Source of the DNA: VYFG01 sp965213885 | Lineage (GTDB): Bacteria; Pseudomonadota; Gammaproteobacteria; Arenicellales; Poriferihabitantaceae | Assembly: GCA_965213885.1 (NCBI GenBank) | Contig: OZ243919.1 | Coordinates: forward strand, 1,488,001-1,552,000 | Length of the DNA stretch: 64,000 bases | Direction of reading: 5' to 3' | Shown here: positions 18,597 through 27,314 of the stretch, piece after piece | Layout: each line of letters opens with the position of its first letter | How positions within the stretch are numbered: the stretch's first letter is position 1 | The notes under the pieces: model-generated | What the model saw: the letters and a program-made list of their open reading frames with translations, nothing else | What the model was told of the DNA's origin: nothing | Database searches by the model: none | Translations under genes and position numbers: made by a program

Positions 18597-20042
18597 TTGC
18601 AGAAACCATCCTTACTCGCCGACTTTGTGGACATCCGTCGCCAGATCGAGTCGGATGCAGGATGCAACCAGGAAACAGTTCGGCAGCGTGATCGAGACAT
18701 CGGCCTCGGGATTCGGACCAGGCAAAATGATGTGGCAACACTCCGGGCCTGGATCGCCGCCATACGCCAGGATCGCGGGGGACAGGGATGGCTGGCGCAG
18801 CGGGGGATTCTTACCGTGCTCGCGGCCCTGTGGCTCGTCGGGCTCACAGGGGGGTGGCTGTTGGGAGATGTGGCGCTCACGTATGACGGCAGCGAGCCGG
18901 TCAACATCATTCACGCGTTGATGATCCTTGTGGGGAGCCAGCTGGTCCTGCTGATCGCTCTCCTGACCCTGTTGACATTCGGTCTTGAAAGGGTGCGTGA
19001 AGCCTTTGCATTCATCAACCCGGCGGTCTGGATCTCCCGGCTGCTCGCCTGGATGCAACCTGCCCGGCATCCTTCCATCGGTGAATTGCTGGACGAGCAG
19101 GGCGCCATGACACATTATGGAATCCGCCGGTGGCTGCTGGTCTACCTGGCGCAGCACTTTGCCGTTGCGCTGAATCTCGGCATGATCGCGGTCCTGTTCT
19201 ACCTGGTTACCGTAACCGACCTCGCCTTTGGATGGAGTACCACCTTGATGGTGGAAAATCAGGTGGTGTCGGGGTGGTTCGAAGCACTGTCGTCGCCCTG
19301 GCGATGGATACTGCCCGCGGCAGCACCGAATGCCGACCTGGTAGAGGCGAGCCGCTTCTACCGGCTGCAGACCAGGCTGAACCAGGATACTGTATTGGTG
19401 GCGGAACTGGGCACCTGGTGGCTGTTCATGCTGATGTGCATCCTGTTCTACGGACTCCTGCCGAGAATGCTCACTCTCCTGTACGCGGGCATTCGCTATG
19501 ACCGCTCGGTCATCTCCGCCATCCGGGATACCGTCGGTGCCGCCCGGGTGCTGCTGCGGATGCGCGCGCCGCTCGTTACCTCGGGGGCGGACGAGGCAGA
19601 ACAGGTGAATGGGGCCGAGGAAAGCCCGCCCCCTCTCCGCCAGCGACAGACAGGCAGGCCCCTTCGCACCGTAGCGATCGAATGGTCCGGGGTGGAAGCG
19701 GACCGCGCCGCCCTGCCCCGTTCAGGCATCACGGCCGAGCAGTTCCATGCCGCCGGCGGCAACCGGAGTCCGGACGCCGACAGGGAACTGATCGAGCGGA
19801 TTGGTGGGCTTGATATGGAAGCCGTGGTTCTTGTGGCGGGATCCTGGGAGCCCCCGATGATGGAATGCATCGACTTTCTCCGGGAACTGCGTGAACGAAT
19901 GGATGCATCCGTGATTTGCATTGTTCTCCTGGTGCCGGCGGAGAAAGGGGAAGCGGTCAGGCCCAGGGATCTGGATACATGGGAATCTGCCCTGTACGCC
20001 ATGGATGACCCTCTTCTCTACGTGGAGGCCCAGCCACCGTGA
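18597..20042 (+). CDS. DUF2868 family membrane protein
   Basis: 481-aa protein with about four transmembrane helices in the N-terminal 300 residues (near 69-88, 106-130, 180-205, 275-300) and a soluble C-terminal domain. It starts at TTG; an in-frame stop lies just upstream, and GTG at 18627 is the next option. It overlaps the following GTPase gene (GTGA). DUF2868 and DUF3482 genes are widely paired in proteobacteria, and their joint function is unknown. A membrane module for the partner GTPase is a reasonable inference. Confidence 0.8.
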   Translation: MQKPSLLADFVDIRRQIESDAGCNQETVRQRDRDIGLGIRTRQNDVATLRAWIAAIRQDRGGQGWLAQRGILTVLAALWLVGLTGGWLLGDVALTYDGSEPVNIIHALMILVGSQLVLLIALLTLLTFGLERVREAFAFINPAVWISRLLAWMQPARHPSIGELLDEQGAMTHYGIRRWLLVYLAQHFAVALNLGMIAVLFYLVTVTDLAFGWSTTLMVENQVVSGWFEALSSPWRWILPAAAPNADLVEASRFYRLQTRLNQDTVLVAELGTWWLFMLMCILFYGLLPRMLTLLYAGIRYDRSVISAIRDTVGAARVLLRMRAPLVTSGADEAEQVNGAEESPPPLRQRQTGRPLRTVAIEWSGVEADRAALPRSGITAEQFHAAGGNRSPDADRELIERIGGLDMEAVVLVAGSWEPPMMECIDFLRELRERMDASVICIVLLVPAEKGEAVRPRDLDTWESALYAMDDPLLYVEAQPP

Positions 20043-21478
20043 CCGACCCATCCGTCAACATGGATCCGCCGGTACTCGCCATCGTCGGCCATCCGAACAA
20101 GGGCAAGAGCAGTATCATCTCCACACTGGCACAGGATGCGTCGGTCCGCATCTCGCCCCGCTCCGGGACCACGACACGCAATCGTACGTACGCCATCAGA
20201 CTCGATAGCCGGGAACTGTGCCGCCTGGTGGATACGCCGGGCTTCCAGCGCCCTCGGGCGGCCATGGACTGGATGCAGCGCCATTCCCGTTCCGCGGCGG
20301 ACCATCAGGAAACCGTCGGGAGATTCCTCGAGGAACACCGGCAGGACCCCCGGTTCAGCGCGGAATGTGAGCTGCTGGAACCCATCGTCGATGGTGCGGG
20401 CATCCTGTACGTCATCGACGGGTCGGTGCCATATGGTCCGGATTATGATGCCGAGATGGAAATCCTGCGGTGGACCGGGGGACCCAGCATGGCGCTGATC
20501 AATCGGATAGGCGCCGGGAACCATGTGGCAGATTGGCGCAGGCCGTTATCGCAGTATTTCCGGATTGTCAGGGAATTCAACGCCATTTCGGAACCGTTTG
20601 GGCAGCAGGTGCAATTGCTTACGGGATTTTCCGAACTGTGCGAGGAATGGCGCAAGCCGTTACGGGAAGCCGCAGACAACCTCGTGGCCGCAAGAGCGCT
20701 GCAAATGCGGCAGGCGGGAGAAAGAATCGCGAAACTGCTGGAAACCATGCTGGGTTACCGGGAAACCATTGCTCTTGGGAGTTCCGGGGATCAGGCCGGC
20801 ATTGCGGACGGCAGAAAGGCGCTGGAAAGCAGGCTCGGCGAATTGGAGCGCGCCGCCCGGGGTGATGTGGAGCAGATCTTCTACCACAGCGGCCTTGACA
20901 GGGATGAGTCGGCGCTCCGGAGTATCGATGAAGATCTTTTCTCCGAACAGACCTGGCGGCTGTTCGGGCTCAGCCGGGACCAGGTGCTGGCCATGGGGGC
21001 TGCGAGCGGCGCGGCCACCGGCGCACTGGTCGACATCGGCACCGGCGGACTGTCCGTGTTTCTTGGTAGCGGTGTCGGCGCGGCGATCGGCGCCGCAGGT
21101 GCCTGGCTGGGCAGTCGGCAACTGGTGAATGTACAAGTCAGGGGGCTGCCGCTGGGCGGCCACCAGGCCATCCTGGGACCGGTGACGAGTATTCACTTTC
21201 CCTGGATCGTACTGGGACGCGCGGTCACCCACCTGCGCCTGGTTTCAAGAAGGAATCACGCCGTCAGGGAGCAACTGCGGATCGAACACCAGCGCCATGG
21301 GGGACTGGCATCGGAACTGGATTCGGGGTTGAGAAAATCCCTTCAGTCCCACTTCAGCAGATTGCGCCGGGGTCGGACAGCACGCCGGGCAGAGATCACA
21401 GAGCTTGGCAGGCTGATCGTAGCTGCGGTGGAATCCGACACCGACACCGACACCGACACCGCCCCGGAAAACCGGTAG
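20039..21478 (+). CDS. DUF3482 family GTPase
   Basis: 479-aa Era/dynamin-like GTPase. It has the G1 P-loop GHPNKGKSS (near residue 17), a G2/G3 region with a DTPGFQRP motif, and a C-terminal DUF3482 domain. A Gly/Ala-rich hydrophobic stretch (GAASGAATGALVDIGTGG, near 322) may associate with membrane. The start is a GTG overlapping the DUF2868 stop, so the pair is translationally coupled. The C-terminus encodes an Asp-Thr run from four tandem GACACC hexamers (21437-21463). Confidence 0.85.
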   Translation: MTDPSVNMDPPVLAIVGHPNKGKSSIISTLAQDASVRISPRSGTTTRNRTYAIRLDSRELCRLVDTPGFQRPRAAMDWMQRHSRSAADHQETVGRFLEEHRQDPRFSAECELLEPIVDGAGILYVIDGSVPYGPDYDAEMEILRWTGGPSMALINRIGAGNHVADWRRPLSQYFRIVREFNAISEPFGQQVQLLTGFSELCEEWRKPLREAADNLVAARALQMRQAGERIAKLLETMLGYRETIALGSSGDQAGIADGRKALESRLGELERAARGDVEQIFYHSGLDRDESALRSIDEDLFSEQTWRLFGLSRDQVLAMGAASGAATGALVDIGTGGLSVFLGSGVGAAIGAAGAWLGSRQLVNVQVRGLPLGGHQAILGPVTSIHFPWIVLGRAVTHLRLVSRRNHAVREQLRIEHQRHGGLASELDSGLRKSLQSHFSRLRRGRTARRAEITELGRLIVAAVESDTDTDTDTAPENR

Positions 21479-21762
21479 GCCGGGTCATACTGCATTCCCG
21501 CGAGACGGTTTCAGGACGGCCTCATGACCGAAACCGGCCGGGTCCACTGACATTCGTCGCAGGCTGCAACAGTCCGGGAAGAACCGCCGGTTTCAGATGG
21601 AACCCCGGGATGCACCGGGACCATGAACGACGCTGCTCTTCGACGGACCGTCAACATTGGAACCTGTAGTGGGTGGCCTAGGCTGTCAACTCTGGTTGAT
21701 AAGTCCCATATAATCAGACTTGAGGAAACCCCGCCCCGGGTGCAGAAAAACCGCAAACCTTC

Positions 21763-22506
21763 ATGAGCCCACCCCCGTCTCCGGCAGCGGAACACAGTGT
21801 CAAAGATGAACTCGAAGGCAATCTTCGGAGAATACGTGCACGCATCCGCGCCTGCTGCGGGAAATACGGCCGTGATCCGGATTCGGTCCGACTGGTGGCT
21901 GTGGGGAAACAACACCCGGCGGAAAGGATTGCTGCCCTGGCCGCCCTGGGACAACGGGATTTCGGCGAGAACTATCTGCAGGAAGCCGACAGGAAGATGG
22001 ACTGGTGCCATGATCATGCACCCTGCGACACCCATGGCCTTGCCTGGCATTTCATCGGCCATGTGCAAAGCCGCAAGTGCCGGGATATTGCGGGGCGGTT
22101 TCATTGGGTGCACACCGTGGGTTCCGTGAAGGTGGCAACACGCCTGAACCAGCACCGGGGCGACCGGCGCCTGAACGTCCTGATCCAGGTCAACATTGAT
22201 GATGAATCCACCAAGGCGGGCGTCGGGGTGGATCAACTGCCGGACCTGGCCGGCACGGTCAGTACCCTGTCGAACCTACATCTGCGGGGCCTGATGGTCA
22301 TCCCCCGTGCCCGGGATACGTTCGAGCAGCAGCGGCAAGTCTTTGCCCGGTGCCGGCGGCTGCAGGATTCGCTCATCCGGGAGGGGCTGGCGCTGGACCA
22401 GTTGTCCATGGGCATGACCGCGGACATGGAAGCGGCCATTGCAGAGGGCGCCACCTTGGTGCGGATCGGTACGGCCCTGTTCGGACCGCGTCCGCCGTCC
22501 GCCTGA
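21763..22506 (+). CDS. yggS: YggS family pyridoxal-phosphate homeostasis protein
   Basis: 247-aa single-domain PLP-binding protein that buffers free PLP and affects amino-acid pools. The PLP lysine lies in LVAVGKQHP (near residue 48; VSK is more usual). FGENYLQEA, WHFIGHVQSRK and the C-terminal SMGMTADMEAAIAEGATLVRIGTALFG match the family signature. It begins a run with proC and yggT, a conserved arrangement. Confidence 0.93.
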   Translation: MSPPPSPAAEHSVKDELEGNLRRIRARIRACCGKYGRDPDSVRLVAVGKQHPAERIAALAALGQRDFGENYLQEADRKMDWCHDHAPCDTHGLAWHFIGHVQSRKCRDIAGRFHWVHTVGSVKVATRLNQHRGDRRLNVLIQVNIDDESTKAGVGVDQLPDLAGTVSTLSNLHLRGLMVIPRARDTFEQQRQVFARCRRLQDSLIREGLALDQLSMGMTADMEAAIAEGATLVRIGTALFGPRPPSA

Positions 22507-22537
22507 TTCTTCCCACCGGGTCACCGAGCCACTGCCC

Positions 22538-23380
22538 ATGACGTCAGACAACACCGGCAAACCCGTCGTCGCCTTCATCGGCGGCGGAAACATGGCAGGC
22601 AGCATGATCGGCGGCCTGATCACGGCCGGATGGCCGTCGGACAGCATCCGCGTGGCGGAGCCGGTGGCAAGCCGGCGCGAGGAGCTTGCTCATTCCCATG
22701 GCATCAGCTGTTTCGAGAACAACATCCCATGCATCAGGGGCGCTGATCTGGTTGTACTGGCGGTGAAGCCCCAGGTGCTGAGGGAGGTGGTTCGGGCGCT
22801 TGCGGAACCCCTTCTCGGCGCATCGCCCCTCCTGATGTCCATCGCTGCGGGCATTCGTGGCGCAGACATACTGAACTGGGTCGGCGGAGAGTTGCCCTTC
22901 GTGCGGGTGATGCCCAACACCCCCGCCTTGGTCAACCGGGGCGTATCCGGAATGTGGGCCAATGACCTGGTCGGGCCCGGACAGCGAGCCGCCGCCGAGG
23001 AGACCATGCGCGCGGTCGGCGAGGTAGTGTGGGTTGAGGATGAGTCACTCATCGACGCGGTCACGGGAGTATCCGGCAGCGGTCCGGCCTATTTCTTCAA
23101 GGTCATGGAACTGTTGCTGGAAGCGGCCGAACAGCACGGGCTCGACAGTGAAAGCGCGAGAACGCTGGTGGTGGAGACTGCAATCGGGTCGGCCACCCTG
23201 ATCCGCAACGGCAGTCTGTCGCCGGCCGAATTGCGGCGTCAGGTCACTTCCCCCGGCGGCACCACCGAGGCCGGCATCCGTCAAATGGAGGGCGATGGAA
23301 TCGATGATGCCGTGCTCTCGGGTGTCAGCGCGGCCGTGATACGCTCCAGGGAACTGTCTGACCGGTTCGGAGGAGACTGA
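22538..23380 (+). CDS. proC: Pyrroline-5-carboxylate reductase
   Basis: 280-aa ProC, which reduces pyrroline-5-carboxylate to proline. It has the N-terminal Rossmann motif FIGGGNMAGSMIGGL and the C-terminal signature VSGSGPAYFF ... LRRQVTSPGGTTEAGI. The frame is open upstream into yggS, but family similarity begins at MTSDNTGKPVVAF, 31 bp after yggS. It overlaps the yggT start by 1 bp. Confidence 0.96.
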   Translation: MTSDNTGKPVVAFIGGGNMAGSMIGGLITAGWPSDSIRVAEPVASRREELAHSHGISCFENNIPCIRGADLVVLAVKPQVLREVVRALAEPLLGASPLLMSIAAGIRGADILNWVGGELPFVRVMPNTPALVNRGVSGMWANDLVGPGQRAAAEETMRAVGEVVWVEDESLIDAVTGVSGSGPAYFFKVMELLLEAAEQHGLDSESARTLVVETAIGSATLIRNGSLSPAELRRQVTSPGGTTEAGIRQMEGDGIDDAVLSGVSAAVIRSRELSDRFGGD

Positions 23381-23949
23381 TGCCCTATTTTCAGGATGCC
23401 CTTGGCATGCTGGTGGATGTCCTGCTGGGACTGTACCTTGTGGTCGTGATCCTGCGGTTCCTGTGCCAGCTTTTCCGGATCGATTTTCGCAATCCGATCG
23501 TTGCGGCCATCGTCAGTGTCACCCGCCCGCCACTCCGAATTCTGCGCAGGTTCATCCCCGGCCTGTACGGGTTCGATCTTGCATCACCGTTCCTGGTCTT
23601 GGCCGTGGCGTTTGTCAAGTACTTCCTGCTGGTCTCTATCGCCGGCCTGCAGGTCAGCCTGTCCGCGCTGCTGGTCTATGCGGTGGGGGAGTCGATCAAC
23701 ATCGCCTGCTGGATTCTGCTGATTGCCATTTTCGGTTCAGCCATCCTCAGTTGGATCGCTCCCGGCAGCTACCATCCGGCCGCAAGGATTCTGGGTGACA
23801 TCAGTGATCCCGTGCTGCTGCCGTTTCGTCGACTCATGCCGAACCTGGGCGGTCTGGACATTTCACCGATTTTCGCCATTCTGGCAATCAGCCTGGTACA
23901 GAGGCTGGTCGTGAACCCGCTGCTGGATCTCAGCCGTTCACTGATCTGA
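23380..23949 (+). CDS. yggT: YggT family membrane protein
   Basis: 189 aa with two repeated YggT units, each of two hydrophobic helices (about 10-30, 65-90, 105-125, 160-180). The motif RPPLRILRRFIPG in the first unit is echoed by DPVLLPFRRLMPNLGG in the second. It is an inner-membrane protein implicated in osmotic response or cell-envelope organisation. It is coupled to proC through TGATG. Confidence 0.92.
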   Translation: MPYFQDALGMLVDVLLGLYLVVVILRFLCQLFRIDFRNPIVAAIVSVTRPPLRILRRFIPGLYGFDLASPFLVLAVAFVKYFLLVSIAGLQVSLSALLVYAVGESINIACWILLIAIFGSAILSWIAPGSYHPAARILGDISDPVLLPFRRLMPNLGGLDISPIFAILAISLVQRLVVNPLLDLSRSLI

Positions 23950-23976
23950 ACCCGGCCCCGGGTGCCGCAGCGGGGA

Positions 23977-25518
23977 TCAGCGCGGCACTTTCAGTGTCAG
24001 TACCCGCATAGCCATCAGGATCAGGATCACCACCGGAATCCCCATGACCGCGGTCATCAGAAAAAAGCCCGTATAACCCATGGTGTCCACCATGGTACCT
24101 GAATACCCGCCCACCACCTTGGGCAGCAGGGTCATCAGGGAAGAGAAAATGGCATACTGCACGGCGGTAAAGCGGATATTGGTAAGGGCGGAGAGGAACG
24201 CCACAAACGCGGTGCTTGCAAGTCCCGCGGACAGGTTGTCCGCGCCGATCACGGCATAGAGCATACCGATATTCCTGCCCGTATCCGCCAGTACCATGAA
24301 CAGGAGATTGGTGCCGGCGGCAAGGATTGCACCAAGCAGCAGTATCCGCATCACACCATAGCGAAAGGCAAGTAGCCCCCCGGCAAAGCCGCCGACAATG
24401 GTCATGCCGAGCCCGAAGGTCTTTGCCACGATGGCCACCTCTGACTTGCTGAAACCAAGATCGTAGTAGAAGACATTCGCAATCACGCCGAGAACGATAT
24501 CCGCTATTCGATAAAGACCGATCAGCGCCAGGACCAGCCACGCAACCCCCCAGCCGTGCCGCTGAAAGAATTCCTCCAATGGCGCCAGGTAGGCACCGCG
24601 GGCAATGGCCGCAGGCACCAGAGCGAAACCAGAGAGCAGACGGGCAACCAGCCAGGCCAGCAGCAAACCGGTCCCGAGCCTGGCAGTTTCCACAACCAGT
24701 CCCGCCAGTGCCCCGTTTTGCAGGAGTTCCTTCAGGAACGACTTTATCACCGCAGCTGGACCGGCACCTGCCAGATAGCTCAGGACGAACGCGAGCACCG
24801 CGCAGAAAAAAAGCAACAGCAGTTGCAGGTTCTCACGTGTCGACCGTTCCTGCTGGGCGGGGTGATCCGGTTCCCGCACCACCAGTGTGGTGAAGACTCC
24901 GACCAGCATGCAAACCGACATGATCCGGTAGGTGCTGCGCCAGGCAGAATGGTCGTAGGCGTCAGACAACGACCCCAGCCATTCCGCCAGCAGCAAGGCG
25001 CCGGCGCCGGCAACCAGCATGGCGATGCGGTAGCCGGCGATGTATGTGGATGACAGCAGCGCCTGCATCCGCGGCTCTGCGGACTCGATCCGGAATGCAT
25101 CAATGACGATATCCTGGGTGGCCGACGAAAAACCGAGCAGAACCGCGGCAAAGGCCATATACTGGAGGGACCAGCCACCTGTCCCGGGATCCACCATGGA
25201 CATCAGCCACAGAGCCAGAATGATCATGCCCTGGGAAAACAGCAGCCAGCTGCGCCGCTTGCCCAGCATCCGGGTTGCCAGGGGTAACGGTAATTGGTCC
25301 ACCAGTGGCGCCCAGACGAATTTGAACGAGTAGCCCAGGGCCGCCCAACTGAACATGGTCACGACGCTGCGCTCCACACCCGCCTCACGCAACCACAAGG
25401 ACAGTGTTCCGAAAATCAGCAGCAAGGGCAGTCCGGCGGAGAATCCGAGCAGCAGCATTATCCAGACCCGGCGGTCCAGTATGGCGGCATAGGTGGGTCT
25501 TGACTGGATTGATTCCAT
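23977..25518 (-). CDS. ampG: AmpG-like MFS permease
   Basis: About 513 aa with 12-14 hydrophobic helices. The N-terminal part (GFSAGLPLLLIFGTLSLWLREAGV) and TQDIVIDAFRIE near residue 145 are AmpG hallmarks. AmpG imports anhydro-muropeptides for murein recycling. The frame is open 91 residues upstream of MESIQSRPTYAAIL, but that part lacks transporter similarity. It is divergent from pyrE across about 100 bp. Confidence 0.87.
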   Translation of the reverse strand: MESIQSRPTYAAILDRRVWIMLLLGFSAGLPLLLIFGTLSLWLREAGVERSVVTMFSWAALGYSFKFVWAPLVDQLPLPLATRMLGKRRSWLLFSQGMIILALWLMSMVDPGTGGWSLQYMAFAAVLLGFSSATQDIVIDAFRIESAEPRMQALLSSTYIAGYRIAMLVAGAGALLLAEWLGSLSDAYDHSAWRSTYRIMSVCMLVGVFTTLVVREPDHPAQQERSTRENLQLLLLFFCAVLAFVLSYLAGAGPAAVIKSFLKELLQNGALAGLVVETARLGTGLLLAWLVARLLSGFALVPAAIARGAYLAPLEEFFQRHGWGVAWLVLALIGLYRIADIVLGVIANVFYYDLGFSKSEVAIVAKTFGLGMTIVGGFAGGLLAFRYGVMRILLLGAILAAGTNLLFMVLADTGRNIGMLYAVIGADNLSAGLASTAFVAFLSALTNIRFTAVQYAIFSSLMTLLPKVVGGYSGTMVDTMGYTGFFLMTAVMGIPVVILILMAMRVLTLKVPR

Positions 25519-25617
25519 CAGGGGTCGATGCTGGTTATGATTGCGATGGACAGATTTTAACCCGATATCCGCTTCAGCCAGTGACTGCCTGCACCCCGCG
25601 TACACACTCCCCGTTCC

Positions 25618-26280
25618 ATGTCCAAGAATCCAGAGCATTTCATTGATCTGTGCATACGGCTGCACATTCTCACCTTCGGTGAATTCACCCTGAAATCCGG
25701 GCGGGTCAGTCCGTATTTTTTCAATGCCGGCCTGTTCAGTGACGGATCGCTGCTGGGTCGTCTGGCCAGTCACTATGCAGCGCTGGTACACCGGATCATG
25801 ACCGACTCACCGGGACAGCACATGCTCTACGGGCCAGCTTACAAGGGTATTCCGCTGGCTGCCGCCTGTGCCATACGACTGGCGGATGAATATGGCCTGG
25901 AAATTCCCTACGCGTTCAACCGAAAGGAACCTAAGGACCATGGAGAGGGCGGTGACATTGTCGGGGCGGAACTGCGGGGTAAGGTCATCATCATCGATGA
26001 TGTCATCACTGCGGGAACATCAGTGAAAGAGTCCGTTCGGATCATCCGTGCCGCCAACGCCGCGCCCGTTGCCGTGGTGATCGCCCTCGACCGGGAGGAG
26101 GTTGCCGGCAATACCGGACTTTCCGCCGTGCAGGAGGTTGAGGCCGCTCATGGAATACCCGTACACCCGATCATCCGGCTGACCGACCTCGTGGAACACC
26201 TTTCGGGCCGGGAAGCACTGAAAACCCACGCCAGTGCGGTCGCGGCATACCGGGCACACTACGGGATATCCTCCAGGTAG
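25618..26280 (+). CDS. pyrE: Orotate phosphoribosyltransferase
   Basis: 220-aa PyrE that joins orotate and PRPP to form OMP in pyrimidine synthesis. The N-terminal FGEFTLKSGRVSPYFFNAG and the PRPP-binding motif VIIIDDVITAGTSVKES (near 124) are diagnostic. Normal length. It converges with the P-II gene, with 46 bp between the two stops. Confidence 0.97.
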   Translation: MSKNPEHFIDLCIRLHILTFGEFTLKSGRVSPYFFNAGLFSDGSLLGRLASHYAALVHRIMTDSPGQHMLYGPAYKGIPLAAACAIRLADEYGLEIPYAFNRKEPKDHGEGGDIVGAELRGKVIIIDDVITAGTSVKESVRIIRAANAAPVAVVIALDREEVAGNTGLSAVQEVEAAHGIPVHPIIRLTDLVEHLSGREALKTHASAVAAYRAHYGISSR

Positions 26281-26326
26281 CTGATTTAGGGAACCCTTCC
26301 GTCCCTGAATTCAGCCTCCGGAAAAT

Positions 26327-26665
26327 CTACAGTGCGTCGTCGTTCAGTTCTCCGGTTCGGATGCGTACAGCCTTGTGCAATTCATACACAAAGATCTTGC
26401 CGTCACCCACCTTGCCGGTCTGGGCAGCCTGGACGATGGCCTCTACCACCTGGTCCACCCTGGCCTCCTCCACTGCGACCTCCAGCTTGACCTTGGGCAC
26501 GAAATCAACCACGTACTCGGCGCCGCGGTACAGTTCTGTATGTCCTTTCTGACGGCCGAAGCCCTTGACCTCGGTAACGGTCATGCCTTGTACGCCAATT
26601 TCCCCCAGGGCATCACGGACATCATCCAGCTTGAAGGGTTTGATGATCGCAGAGACCAGTTTCAT
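26327..26665 (-). CDS. glnB: P-II nitrogen signalling protein
   Basis: 112-aa P-II trimer protein that senses glutamine and 2-oxoglutarate and regulates NtrB and glutamine synthetase adenylylation. The T-loop with the uridylylated Tyr51 (ELYRGAEYVVDF) and the C-terminal GDGKIFVYEL signature are present. The start MKLVSAIIKPF is the family N-terminus, three codons after an upstream in-frame Met. No amtB gene is adjacent, so whether it is GlnB or GlnK cannot be decided. It is a partner for the ntrBC-glnA block in this window. Confidence 0.95.
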   Translation of the reverse strand: MKLVSAIIKPFKLDDVRDALGEIGVQGMTVTEVKGFGRQKGHTELYRGAEYVVDFVPKVKLEVAVEEARVDQVVEAIVQAAQTGKVGDGKIFVYELHKAVRIRTGELNDDAL

Positions 26666-26694
26666 GAAGAGCAATATCGATGGGTGGGGACAGA

Positions 26695-26700
26695 ATTATA
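26695..26700 (-). promoter_or_regulatory. -10 box upstream of the P-II gene
   Basis: A perfect TATAAT on the minus strand lies 29 bases before the start codon. No good -35 hexamer is seen at the right spacing, and no sigma-54 element is present, so the assignment is tentative. Confidence 0.35.
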
Positions 26701-27018
26701 CTCCATAAACGGAAACGCTTGAGAAGGGACCCCAGGGCTTTCCAAACATCCTCCCATGATTTTGGTCCTGACTGTTGGAAGAAATTGCGCTGTAGGTAAC
26801 TTCGCGTAGAAGAACGGTTTGGGCCTCCGGAATGTCTTTACCCCAGAGGGGGGGCATACTTGCCGGGTATCTGGAGTTCCTCTTGCCGGACACGCCGGAT
26901 TTCATCCTAAGCCCCATCGGGAAATTTCTCCCGCTTTAGGCTCATTTACCACGTCAAATTCGACCGTTCGGTTCAATCGTTCTCGTATGGAATGGTCACC
27001 AGCTTGAAAGGAGCTCAA
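26701..27018. other. Intergenic region between P-II gene and DUF91 remnant
   Basis: About 320 bases without a recognised gene. It contains the P-II upstream region on one side and, on the other, a good ribosome site (AAAGGAG near 27007) serving the decayed nuclease gene. Confidence 0.4.
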
Positions 27019-27220
27019 GTGTCAATTTATCGGATTGACAACAGAAAAATCACCCCAATCGAACGAACAGCATTCCAGGAACAAGGATTGCACGAACGCC
27101 ATGATCTGCAATCACTCCTGGAATCCCAGATCGAAGTGATCTCACTCACCCGATACGCTGGTGTTGACCGAGGAATGTGGTGACTAGGAAGACAGCCGCA
27201 GGCGGATTGATCTTCTGAGC
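27019..27220 (+). pseudogene. Remnant of a DUF91 / NucS-like endonuclease gene
   Basis: From a GTG start with a good Shine-Dalgarno, the translation SIYRIDNRKITPIERTAF ... LQSLLESQIEVIS matches the N-terminus of DUF91-family (NucS-like) proteins. A 4-bp tandem duplication (TCACTCAC near 27140) then shifts frame. In the next frame LVLTEECGD, a stop TAG and EDSRRRIDLL continue the homology; the TAG sits where the family has Trp. The homology stops near 27220, so the nuclease core is missing. It is dead by frameshift, stop and truncation. Confidence 0.72.
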
Positions 27221-27314
27221 GCACAGATCGATAACGATCTGACAAATGCCGCGTTTCGCTCCATGTGTCTACGTATCAATATGACAAATAAAGGATTTTC
27301 AAGGTTCTTGAAGG

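Noticed and set aside
21511..22236. Minus-strand open frame overlapping yggS
   Set aside because: yggS has full family motifs; the antisense frame is a codon-bias artefact.
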